From Halocaridina rubra (lineage: Eukaryota; Arthropoda; Malacostraca; Decapoda; Atyidae): a DNA stretch of 12,500 nt. This document shows positions 1 through 12,500 of the stretch, piece by piece. Location: the NCBI GenBank assembly GCA_037179515.1, contig JAXCGZ010003837.1:20001-32500 (forward strand), written 5' to 3'. Below the pieces are notes generated by a model, which saw nothing but the letters and a program-made list of their open reading frames with translations, had not been told where the DNA came from and did no database searches. Within the stretch, counting starts at the first letter, position 1; the number at the start of each line of letters is the position of its first letter. The position numbers and the translations under genes are program-made.

Positions 1-63
1 ATAGATATGGAAACGTGTTTATTCTGATCTCTTCAATGTTCATTAAAGATTATATATTTACTT

Positions 64-756
<693 letters not shown>

Positions 757-779
757 AAAAAAAAAAAAAAAAAAAAAAA
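757..779 (+). repeat. A homopolymer (23 A)
   Basis: A perfect run of 23 adenines. It could be a simple homopolymer or the tail of a retroposed sequence lying to its left. No AATAAA hexamer is obvious just upstream and no flanking target duplication was identified, so the retroposition reading is only a possibility. Confidence 0.85.
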
Positions 780-1500
780 GAATAGATATAGTGAAGTATT
801 TTAGGAAATAGACGAAAGTGAGGAAACATCGCAAAACACTTGCACTGATGATGATGTAGAGAGTTTTTAGTTCAATTTGAAGAAATGCTGGAATGAAAAT
901 AGAAGCCTCTCTGGTTAGGAAAAAAGCACCCTGTCATCTTTTCATTTTTAAGTGTTTATAAGGAAATACCTCCAAGCATTATATTGCCATGACTCGCACA
1001 CGAATATAAATAAGAGACACTCGGCAGGATGAGTTCTGCAAATACAAAGAATGATTTTAATATATATCGTGGGAAAAATGACATAAGGAAGAGATGTTAG
1101 TTTTGGGAAACATTGTAGTAGATACGATTTACAACATCACATGACGATGGCTATTGTAATGAGCATTCAAATGGAGACACTAATAGAAGAGAGTCTAGGA
1201 AGTCAGAGATATGGACATGTCTCCTTTTAGTCTTTCTTAAAACTTGATGAAAACAAGGAAGCTTATTAGAGCTTCTCAAAATAGAAGAATCGGGAAAATG
1301 CAAAAAAATAAATAAATAAAAAAGATAGATAAATACAAAGAACACTGGAAGGCATTAATATCATAAGAAGCGATATTTTTCATATTTGAATTAATCATTA
1401 ACGAGAGAAAGTGAGTCCACTGAACTGCCAAAGGGAAGACTTAACAAGACGCGAGAATCTTGAGGCAGACATATTTTATACTTAGCTCTGATGTATCCTC

Positions 1501-1504
<4 letters not shown>
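780..1504. other. AT-rich DNA with no recognisable gene
   Basis: No long open frame, RNA gene or repeat family is recognised. A short AAAT-type run is present around 1304-1335. The open frames in this stretch are short and low complexity. Confidence 0.6.
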
Positions 1505-2028
<524 letters not shown>

Positions 2029-2029
2029 C

Positions 2030-4318
<2,289 letters not shown>

Positions 4319-4470
4319 AGTGTGTGTGTATGCGTGTCGTAAGAGGTGACTAAAAGTGGACGGGGCGAGGGGACTGGAAATCCCCCATTGTATTAACCTA
4401 CCGTGAGACCTCAAAGAAGAAGGGACGTAGAGGGGAGAATAACTTCTCCCAAACTCTAGTTTTGGGGTGT
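4319..4470 (+). promoter_or_regulatory. RTE 5' leader with two small hairpins
   Basis: The leader precedes the first endonuclease residues. Two exact inverted repeats are visible: GGGGA at 4369-4373 with TCCCC at 4381-4385 (7-nt loop), and GGGAGAA at 4433-4439 with TTCTCCC at 4444-4450 (loop TAAC), the second ending about 20 nt before the coding region. RTE elements are expected to carry an internal promoter here; no specific core-promoter motif was identified, so a promoter role is inferred from position only. Confidence 0.4.
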
Positions 4471-5300
4471 CTAAATGTGCGTGGTTGTAGTACAATAGAG
4501 AGCAAATGATGTGAGATTGGATATATGTTTGGTAGGAGGAGGATGGATGTATTGGCATTGTGTGAGCCGAAGATGAAAGGAAAAGGAGAAGTGGCATTTG
4601 GTGATGTGACAGGTAGGGTGTCTGGGGTTGAAAGGGGGAGAACGAGAGAAGGTGTGGCATTATTGCTGAGAGAATGAATGGTAAATAAGGTAGTGGAATG
4701 GAAAGAAATGTCAAATAGGCTGATGTGGGTGAGGGTTAGGATAAGTAGGGTATGTTGGGCTTTTGTTAGTGCACATAGGCCAGGATGTGAGAGAAGTGAG
4801 GAAGAGTGGGATGAATTCTGGAATGAGTTAACTAGGTGTGTGGATGGTCTGAGTAGAAGGAACTATGTAATTGTGTTGGGTGACTTGAATGCCAGAGTGG
4901 GTGATGGAGAGGTAGAAGGTGTTGTAGGAGAGTATGGGGTATCAGGTGGGAATGAGAGTGGCGAGAGACTGTTAGATATGTGTGTGGAGCAAGAGTTGGT
5001 GATAGGTAATAGTTTTTCAAGAAGAAGGTAATAAATAAGTATACATGGATGAGAGTGGCAAATGGAAGAGTGAAAGAAAGAGCATTGTTGGATAATGTGT
5101 TGGTAGCAAAGAGCATGATTGGTAGAGTGAAAGATTTGCATGCATTTAGGGGTGTGGCTGCTGGGATGTCCGATCATTCTTTGGTTGAAGCAAAAGTGGT
5201 AGTAGCAAAAGAGTGGGGATATAGAGTGGGGGGGGGATGTAGAAGGGAAATGGTGAAGGTGGAAGAGTTGAAAAAGCCAGAGAAGAGACAGGAATATTAG
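4471..5300 (+). pseudogene. RTE AP-like endonuclease domain, disrupted
   Basis: This is the target-nicking nuclease of the RTE element (exonuclease-endonuclease-phosphatase fold). Read in frame 1 to about 5025 and then in frame 3, the catalytic signposts appear in order: LNVRG (4471-4485), the metal-binding Glu in CEPK (Glu at 4564-4566), GDLN (4879-4890), KYTW followed by the LLDNVLV block that corresponds to the family's DxV segment, and SDHS (5169-5180). Lesions are TGA at 4507-4509, TGA at 4675-4677, a frameshift near 5024-5030 where frame 1 meets TAA at 5029-5031, and TAG at 5298-5300. The longest intact pieces are 4678-5031 and 5049-5300. No start codon is assigned because the N terminus is broken. 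Confidence 0.88.
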
Positions 5301-5880
5301 GAAAGGTTGAAAGTGGCATATGACAGGGTGAAAGAAAGAGAAGTTGGGGAGTTAGAGGAGGAATGGGGGTTGATGAAGGAAGGTTTTGTGGGACATGCAA
5401 GTGATGTGTGTGGAAAGAGATTTGTTGGAGGTGGCATGAGGAGGGGCAGCGAGTGGTGGAATGAAGGTGTGAAAATGAAAGTGGAAGAGAACAAGAGGGC
5501 TTTTGAGGAATGGCTGCAGCGTAACAGTAGGGAGAAGTATGAAAGATAGAGGAAGAAAAATGTGGAAACCAAGCGGAAGGTAGAGGAAGAGAAGAGGTTG
5601 GCAAATGTTAGGTTGGGACAGGATTTTAGTAGGTCATATGAGGAGAATAAAAAGATGTTTTGGAAGAAGTGAAGAGAGCAAGGAAGGGTGAATCGAGGAT
5701 GGAAGAGACAGTGAAAGATGTGAATGGACAGATGTTAAGAGGGAACGATGCAAGGAAAAGATGGGCAGAATATTTTGAGTGCTTACTGAATGTTGAGGAA
5801 GATAGAGAGGCAGCTATAGTGGCAGTGGGGGATGTTCAAGTGCCAGTTATGGGAGATTAAAATGAGAGAGAGATACAAGA
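5301..5880 (+). pseudogene. RTE linker between endonuclease and reverse transcriptase, disrupted
   Basis: The stretch is rich in charged residues (Lys, Glu, Arg), as is usual for the RTE connector. Frame 3 continues from 5301 through an in-frame TAG at 5547-5549 to TGA at 5670-5672. Coding then continues in frame 2, entered around 5662, giving a segment with RWAEYFECLLN that matches the style of the conserved block just before the RTE polymerase. Frame 2 ends at TAA 5858-5860. A further shift between about 5876 and 5884 restores frame 1 for the polymerase. The sequence has no catalytic residues of its own; it belongs to the same original polyprotein. Confidence 0.82.
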
Positions 5881-6933
5881 AAGGAGTTGAAAAGGGCATT
5901 GTATGAAGCAAAAACAGGTAAAGCACCTGGAATGGATGGTGTGAGAGCGGAGATGTTGAAAGAAGGGGTCGTGACTGCATTGGAATGGTTAGTGAGAGTG
6001 TTTAATATATGCTACATGTTGTCAATGGTGCCAGTGGAATGGGTGATTGCTTGTATAGTGCCCCTATACAAGGGTAAGGGAGATGTGTATGAATGCAGTA
6101 AGTTTAGGGGTATAAGTTTATTGAGTGTGGTAGGAAAAGTGTATGATAGGATACTGATTAATAGGATTAGGGATAAGTCAGATAATGTGATCGAGGAAGT
6201 GCAGACTGGTTTTAGGAGAGGTAGAGGTTGTATAGATCATATTTTTATAGTTAGGCAGTTATGTGAGAAATATTTAGCAAAGGGTAAGGATGTGTATTTT
6301 GCATTTTTGGATCTGGAGAGAGCGTATGATAGAGTTGATAGAGAGGCAATGTGGAATGTTTTGAGGTTATATGGAATTGATGGTAGACTGTTGCATGCAG
6401 TGAAGAGTTTGTATGAGGGCAGTAGAGCTTGTGTTAGAGTAGGAAATGAAGTGAGTGAGTGGTTTCCAGTGAGTGTGGGACTGAGACAGGGATGTGTGAT
6501 GTCACCATGGCTGTTCAATTTGTATATTGATGGAGTCGTAAGAGAGGTGAATGAGCGAGTGTGTGATCAAGGTTTGAGAATGGTAGATGGGGATGATAAT
6601 GAGTGTGAGCTAAATCAGTGGCTGTTTGCAGATGATACTGTGGTGGTGGCAGATTCAGAGAAGCTGTGTCAGTTGGTGTCAGAACTTTGAATGGTGTGTG
6701 AGAGAAGGAAGTTGCGAGTGAATGTGGGAAAGAGTAAGGTTATGAGGTGTACAGGAAGTGAGGATGGTGCTGGATTGAATGTTATGTTGAATGGAGAGAC
6801 ACTTGAGGAATTTGATCAGTTTAAGCATTTAGGCTCTATTATAGCTGCAAATGGTGGAGTGGAAGCAGATGTGTGTCAAAGAGTGAATGAAGGATGTAGT
6901 GTTGGGTGCGTTGAAAGGAGTGATGAAGAATAG
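5881..6933 (+). pseudogene. RTE reverse transcriptase domain, one stop and a terminal frameshift
   Basis: This is the RNA-dependent DNA polymerase that copies the element RNA at the nicked target. It is the best-preserved part, open from about 5881 to 6687. Motifs in order are GKAPGMDG, PLYKGKGD with FRGISLL, QTGFRRGRGC, motif A with LDLERAYD (first catalytic Asp at 6310-6312), motif B LRQGCVMSP, and motif C FADD (6625-6636) with both catalytic Asp present. A TGA at 6688-6690 interrupts it. Frame 1 then continues with motif D (RKLRVNVGKSKVM) and the FKHLGSII block, until a frameshift at about 6885-6896 shortly before the frame-1 TAG at 6931-6933. All polymerase catalytic residues remain, but no continuous protein can be made. 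Confidence 0.93.
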
Positions 6934-7390
6934 AGGGTTGGAAATGAATGTTAAGAAAGTTTTGTATGAGAAAGTGGTTGTGCCACCTGTGATGTATGGA
7001 TTATAGTCATGGGGTATAAAAGTAAGTGAGAGATGAAAACTAAATTTGTTTGAGACGAAATGCCTGAGGAGTATGACTGGTGTATCTCGGTTGGATAGGG
7101 TTAGGAATGAAGTGGTGAGAGCAAGAACGGGTGTGAGGAGAGAAATTGCAACCATCGTAGATATGAATGTTCTGAGATGGTTTGGTCATGTGGAAAGGAT
7201 GGATGCTGAAACACTTCTGAAAAAGGTGATGAATGCAAGAGTTGATGGGAGAAATGCTAGAGGGAGGCCTAGGTTTGGGTGGGTGGATGGAGTAAGGAGA
7301 GCCCTGAATAATAGGAGGATGGATGTGAGGAAAGCAAGTGAACGTGCTAGGAATAGGAATGAGTGGCAGGCGATTGTGACGCAGCTCTGA
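6896..7390 (+). pseudogene. RTE C-terminal region, two stops
   Basis: Frame 2 continues the polyprotein from about 6896. It contains the VVVPPVMYG segment, stops at 7004-7006 (TAG) and 7034-7036 (TGA), then an open stretch with SMTGVSRLDRVRN, the WFGHVERM block (ending at 7201) and RGRPRFGW, and finishes at TGA 7388-7390. The GHVxRM and RGRP motifs are characteristic of the tail of RTE-like and related LINE polyproteins; a role in RNA binding is often assumed but is not shown. The final TGA is probably the original stop, because the 3' UTR begins there. Confidence 0.88.
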
Positions 7391-8455
<1,065 letters not shown>

Positions 8456-8467
8456 TCCCTCCCCACT
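8456..8467 (-). promoter_or_regulatory. polypurine tract next to the left LTR
   Basis: On the - strand AGTGGGGAGGGA runs directly into the LTR start TGTCACATGA. Location and purine content match the primer for plus-strand DNA synthesis in LTR retrotransposons. The same tract, also followed by TGTC, appears in the inverted copy at 11025-11037. Confidence 0.75.
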
Positions 8468-8655
8468 ACACTGAAATATCTCTTATTTCAGTTTCATCAT
8501 GGGTTATATTTCGAGTGCTCTTGGATGTATCCTAACTAACATTAGTTTACAATAAAAACGGGGCTGAATTATTTAAGCTATTATCTAAGAAATCCTATTT
8601 CTATGAACTCTAAACAGATTACACGAACATAGCATATTATATTAAATTTTTTTTT

Positions 8656-10837
8656 CTTTAAGTAATTCTACAGACAACTATAGCATGCAGAGTCTATTTC
8701 CTTGTGGAAAATCTTTAATACAAACATATTCTTATATTTAAACAAAAATAACCTTAATGAGTATGATTTCAGTGTGTAACTAATAACAAACATTAATTAA
8801 GATCAAAAGTCAGTTTTGATCATAACGTTACTTTATCTACTTTTCTCCTTTCTTCAAAAGATAAAATTTGGTTAGTTACTGTCAAAATATGAATCATGTA
8901 GGACATTAGCAAACAAATTAGGTAGAGTATTAGCATGCATGAACATTTAAAATGCGATAGACCATAACATAAATTGTAAATTCTATAAGAAACCTCATCT
9001 TATAATTTCTACCCCTGTCGTTACTAGGGGGCATTGATTTGTCTTAAAATTAGGCCTTAAAAACTACTCCTAAAACAAAACATGTTTTACTGTGTGTAAA
9101 GTCAAAACATTCACCATTTCAATATGCAATTACTATTTAGAGACCAATTGATATGAGAACTTAATGAACACAAAGATTAAATCATGATTCAAACAATGAT
9201 AATGCTAAAGCAAAACAATGATATTATTTAGGCAGAAAACAACTTATTACAATTGGTTCAAATTGTCTTTTTGCACAGTGGTCAAAGATGGTGGGGACAT
9301 TTTCTTTCCCATTTTTTTTCAGTTCTAATACGTTGGTAATTTTAATTAACTAATAAGGGATTTTACACACCCTTCCTTTCTCTCTTCACTAAAGTTTGGA
9401 CATGGATGGGGATTCCCTTTTTTTCTGGGATTTCATCAATTCGTTTACATGGCTTTTAAAGTATTATTAAGATGTTTTAAAGATATTTGTTTCCCTCTCA
9501 CTTTTCACTAAGGTTAGGACATGTATGGAGATTCCATTTTTTTTCTGGGATTTCATCAATTCGTTTACATGGCTTTTTAAAGTATTATTAAGATGTTTAA
9601 AAAGACTTTTGTTTCCCTCCCTTGCTCATGAAATTCTTGCTAGGCGTTATATAACGGTTTCCATGTGTCCTCTCCTTTTCACTCCCCCGTCGTCTTCACT
9701 GCAGGCCCAGGTTCGTACACTACCACATATTATCTTCTTTCTAAGATAGGCAAGACAAAAAGGAAGCGATCGATGCATCTTCCGAACCCCTCCAGCCTGG
9801 CTTTTTCATCCTACCTTCGGGCTGATCTTGACTAAGACCACCCTTGTAGGAGACCTGCAATGTCACAGCGATTTCTCTTCAGTACTGCAATACAAACGTA
9901 CCTTCGAAGCAGACCTCGGGATTAAAATTTGAACCTATGTCACTACTACAGTTGTAAGAAAGGTTCCCTATGACTTCGGGGTACCAACAATGGCCATACG
10001 TTGGTAATCTGAGGCTATACTTTGCCTCCCCTGCAACTGCAAGTGATTACAATCTCTATTCAATGGGCCACAGGGACTTGTTTGAGAGAGAACAAAATCT
10101 AATGACTTTTAGAACTTGCAGGTCGGGGCTACCTAGAAATAGGGTGGTAATGGAAGGTATGTGTCTACACAACTAGATTATTATTCCAAGATACTTAGGA
10201 CTTAGCTGAGAAACTGATATATAACATTACTCTACTATAGACATCATAAAGAACAATCATTAAATGCTGAGAAAAGCCACTAAAGAAATATTCCTATTAG
10301 TAGTGACTACAATAATATCAAGTATGAATTCAGATAAAAGATACAAATCAGTAAAATACTGCTGATTGCATTGCCAAAATAATAATTAGCAACAGGCCAT
10401 TGAGAGATAGCAACAATAACAGTCAACCTAATAATAACATTACTGATAATCATGATCAAAATAAGAATAACAAAAAATGAAATAAAAAAACTAAATCAGA
10501 AATAGCAATATATATACAATGGAGACTGGCATTCAGAAGTAAGAAGAGTTCTATACTTATATTTCATAGTAATGCTCATTCTAACACAGTCTCTTTTACT
10601 ATTCAAATTCCTGCTGTCATAATCTATGTATATATATAGAGCATAAGTGGCAACTTGCTGGCTCCCCAATTTGTCAATGGCAGTTTTGTCTATTCTCTAA
10701 ACAGTTGCGATATGTGGAGAAAGTATTTACGCAAAAGTCGGTACTACTGATGTCTTATCAGTATTTATGCAGTAACAGCATGCAAAAATTTATCAACTGA
10801 AATAAAACGTAGGCACAGTTATCGCCTAGCTTCGCTG
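8656..10837. other. AT-rich spacer between inverted arms, no gene
   Basis: About 2.2 kb with no recognisable retrotransposon domain, RNA gene or conserved open frame on either strand. The longest open frames are 74 codons (9525-9749, +) and 68 codons (9970-10176, +), both without motifs. A ~119-bp tandem duplication lies at 9373-9612. The part from about 9600 to 10150 is less AT-rich than its surroundings but was not identified. The spacer could be filler DNA captured by the element or a separate insertion. Confidence 0.6.
9373..9612. repeat. 119-bp tandem duplication, two copies
   Basis: Copy 1 (about 9373-9491) and copy 2 (about 9492-9612) share long exact blocks, including GGGATTTCATCAATTCGTTT and the following segment up to AAGATGTTT. 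They differ by scattered substitutions and homopolymer length changes. The second copy is followed by a short partial third start (TTGTTTCCCTC). The edges are approximate. Confidence 0.85.
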
Positions 10838-11112
10838 GAAAAAAAAATTAATATAATATGCTATGTTCGTGTAATCTGTTTAGAGTTCATAAAAATAGGA
10901 TTTCTTAGATAATAGCTTAAATAATTCGGCCCCGTTTTTATTGTAAACTAATGTTAGTTAGGATATATCCAAGAACACTCGAAATATAACCCATGATGAA
11001 AGTGAAATAAGAGATAATTCAGTGTTGTGGGGAGGGATGTCGCATGACTGAAGTCTTGCTGAAGTTATATGAAATCCTGAAACCTGAAACCTGAAGCAGG
11101 TCTTGAAGAACT
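10838..11112. repeat. right (inverted) arm carrying a second polypurine tract and LTR start
   Basis: Read on the + strand this arm is interior sequence, then a purine tract (11025-11037), then an LTR start TGTCGCATGACTG from 11038, then about 75 bp of LTR before homology stops near 11112. It is thus a truncated 3' end of the same family in the opposite orientation to the main element. Its divergence from the left arm (about 4%) is similar to that between the two LTRs (about 2.6%). Confidence 0.88.
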
Positions 11113-11410
11113 TCATGGCAGAAGGCAAGGAAGGAGGGGGTTCTCCTTCTTCTCTCGTGTAGAGTCGACAAATCACCATCTTCTTGGCTGGATCCGGTGA
11201 CATGTACTTTTGGCAAGGGGCTTTTTCACTCAACGCTCCGGTCACACTTCGGCTTACTAAGAAATACCTTAGGAATAGTTCCTTAAAAGTTTCATAATAT
11301 TCTCTGTTTGATCACTCGTCATTTTATATCCATTTGAAGCATTATTTGTATGAACTCATGTAATGTCTGACGCCTTGGCGCAATAAATTAATAAAATAAA
11401 ATAAATAATA
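11113..11410. other. unassigned DNA between inverted arm and gag remnant
   Basis: This does not resemble the LTR sequence that should follow the inverted LTR start, so homology is broken at about 11112. On the - strand an open frame begins at 11245 and runs into the inverted arm (to 10958). Its first 40 or so residues look less repetitive than other shadows here but show no known motif, and its last half is LTR sequence. An AT-rich run of AATAAA/TAAAA units at 11381-11410 marks the junction with the gag-like frame. Confidence 0.5.
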
Positions 11411-11794
11411 CTCGTCACTTCTCATCCGCAGACCCAAGTATTTCAGGAAGTCGGCCGCGGGAATTATGGATGGACAGTCGAGGTCTTGTACATTTGCGCC
11501 GTTGAGGTATAAAGGTGAATTTTTGACTCGAGGCGCCTTTACAACCAGGGCACGGGGTGGGGGCTTGTCCTGCTGCGTTCCCTGTGTCACCACTGGTCTC
11601 GGAGCGGCAGGCTGTTCGTCGATGTTTGAGGAGTCGGTTTCTCTGTCGGCGTTGACCAAGTTCCTTCTCGACGGAACGGCGTTGGCAGGAGTTTGTAGGC
11701 ACCGCACGTGCTCCTCCAGTTAGAGAATTCTCCGGTGTTTTGTCTCGTCACTCATTTCTTGAATTGGGAGATATTGGATTTCTGCGTTTGCCAT
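11411..11794 (-). pseudogene. gag-like reading frame remnant, 128 codons with one stop
   Basis: Reading on the - strand from ATG at 11794-11792, about 80 nt behind the primer binding site, one frame stays open for 24 codons, meets TAA at 11722-11720, and then stays open through 11411. The translation begins MANAEIQYLPIQEMSDETKH, resumes after the stop with LEEHVRCLQTP, then has a Pro/Ala/Arg-rich stretch (DKPPPRALVVKAPRV) and ends near DFLKYLGLRM. Position and composition fit the N-terminal part of a retrotransposon Gag; no zinc knuckle, capsid homology motif or protease is seen. The TAA could be a CAA-to-TAA change. The frame ends at an AT-rich junction where the rest of gag-pol seems deleted. 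Family identity is unproven. Confidence 0.6.
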
Positions 11795-11874
11795 TCTTAT
11801 TTTCTTTTCTTCGCACTGGATTCTTCTGATATGAGAGTCTCTTCATATGTTTTCCAGGCGTCTGATCCGTACTG

Positions 11875-11885
11875 CGCTGCCACCA
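11875..11885 (-). promoter_or_regulatory. primer binding site, leucine-tRNA-like
   Basis: On the - strand TGGTGGCAGCG begins two bases (AC) after the LTR end CA. It is complementary to the CGCTGCCACCA 3' end found in some animal leucine tRNAs, including the added CCA; the match stops after 11 nt. Place and sequence fit the minus-strand primer site of an LTR retrotransposon. Confidence 0.72.
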
Positions 11886-11887
11886 GT

Positions 11888-12500
11888 TGTCGTGATGAAT
11901 TCTTCTCACTATGTTAATATTAGTACCAGACGGGTACAAGGTAAGAATGGACAAGCGGTGATTCCTTTATCTTGATTTATTTTGAGATTACATGTTCGAG
12001 CCTCAATGCCCCCGCCCTATGATTAACAAAATCTATGATATTATTCGTGCCCCGGGCAAAGTTCTAACTAACTGTGTCTGCCCCGGGTGATTCTTGAAAT
12101 ACCCCAAGGGCAAGGCGTGTTTTGACATCCAGTTCTACCAATCAACTCCAGTTCGAAATGGAGTCCCTCCTATTTTAGGGAGGAGCTATTTCAACAAGCC
12201 TATTGCAAAGGAGAGGGTGGCAATTGTCTATTGCCATTGGGCATCTCCCCAGGGCATGTACATACATATAGGTCATATGTTCGTGTGTGGTATTGGGAAT
12301 AGAGGACTTGTTGATATCTCACACCCTCTTGAGGTACTTGACGCCAGGTGCTGAGTCCCATGGGACCAGCCATATATCTTCCTGACCCTTTTAATATTGG
12401 CCTTATCCAAGCAAAACACTTGAGAGAGTTTTCAATTTCACCTTTGACCTCTAGCCTCACATGTTTCTCTTCAGGACCTGCTTCAGGTTTCAGGTTTCAG
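11888..12500 (-). repeat. right LTR (5' LTR), truncated by the window edge
   Basis: Ungapped match to 7804-8416 with an offset of 4084 and about 16 mismatches, most of them transitions. The last visible bases are the start of the GGTTTCA short tandem. About 39 bases of LTR should follow if it matches the left copy. In the minus orientation this copy would hold the promoter; no core motif can be assigned with confidence. Confidence 0.92.
11976..11981 (-). terminator. poly(A) signal AATAAA in the right LTR
   Basis: Equivalent to the hexamer at 7892-7897 in the left LTR. It is conserved in both copies, on the element's coding strand. Confidence 0.45.

Noticed and set aside
9525..10176. Open frames of 74 and 68 codons in the spacer
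   Set aside because: Short, without motifs, conserved context or a credible start context; expected by chance.

Overview
The window looks like repeat-dominated, intron-scale or intergenic DNA from an invertebrate animal, most plausibly a decapod crustacean such as a shrimp, crab or crayfish. The reasons are very long GA/CT and TA microsatellites, an RTE-type LINE of the style common in crustacean genomes, and AT-rich unique DNA with no intact host gene. The host assignment is inference from style, not from a marker gene. No rRNA, tRNA, CRISPR array or bacterial operon was seen.

Layout. 1-4318 is non-coding, with a 142-bp GA tract, a 23-nt A run, a ~670-bp TA tract holding mirrored and periodic interruptions, a 38-bp tandem duplication, and a compound CT/AT tract. 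About 4319-7803 is a nearly full-length but dead RTE-clade non-LTR retrotransposon on the + strand. It has a 5' leader, an AP-like endonuclease, a reverse transcriptase and a C-terminal region, broken by eight in-frame stops and four frameshifts. Its 3' UTR ends in a hairpin followed by a pure (TA)n tail.

7804 to past 12500 is a non-autonomous LTR retrotransposon on the - strand whose left LTR abuts the RTE (TA)n tail, so it appears nested in it. The left LTR (7804-8455) and right LTR (11888 to beyond the edge) are about 97% identical by hand count (16 mismatches in 613 ungapped bases). LTR ends are TGTC...GACA. A polypurine tract lies beside the left LTR and an 11-nt leucine-tRNA-like primer binding site beside the right LTR. 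A broken 128-codon gag-like reading frame lies at the expected place behind the primer site. There is no protease, reverse transcriptase, RNase H or integrase.

The oddest feature is internal. About 275 bp containing the LTR start, the polypurine tract and the sequence before it occurs a second time, inverted, at 10838-11112. The 2.2-kb AT-rich, gene-free interior is therefore flanked by long inverted arms. This could be a rearranged element (a LARD-like derivative with a duplicated, inverted 3' end) or a foldback-like insertion. No functional protein-coding gene can be supported in the window.
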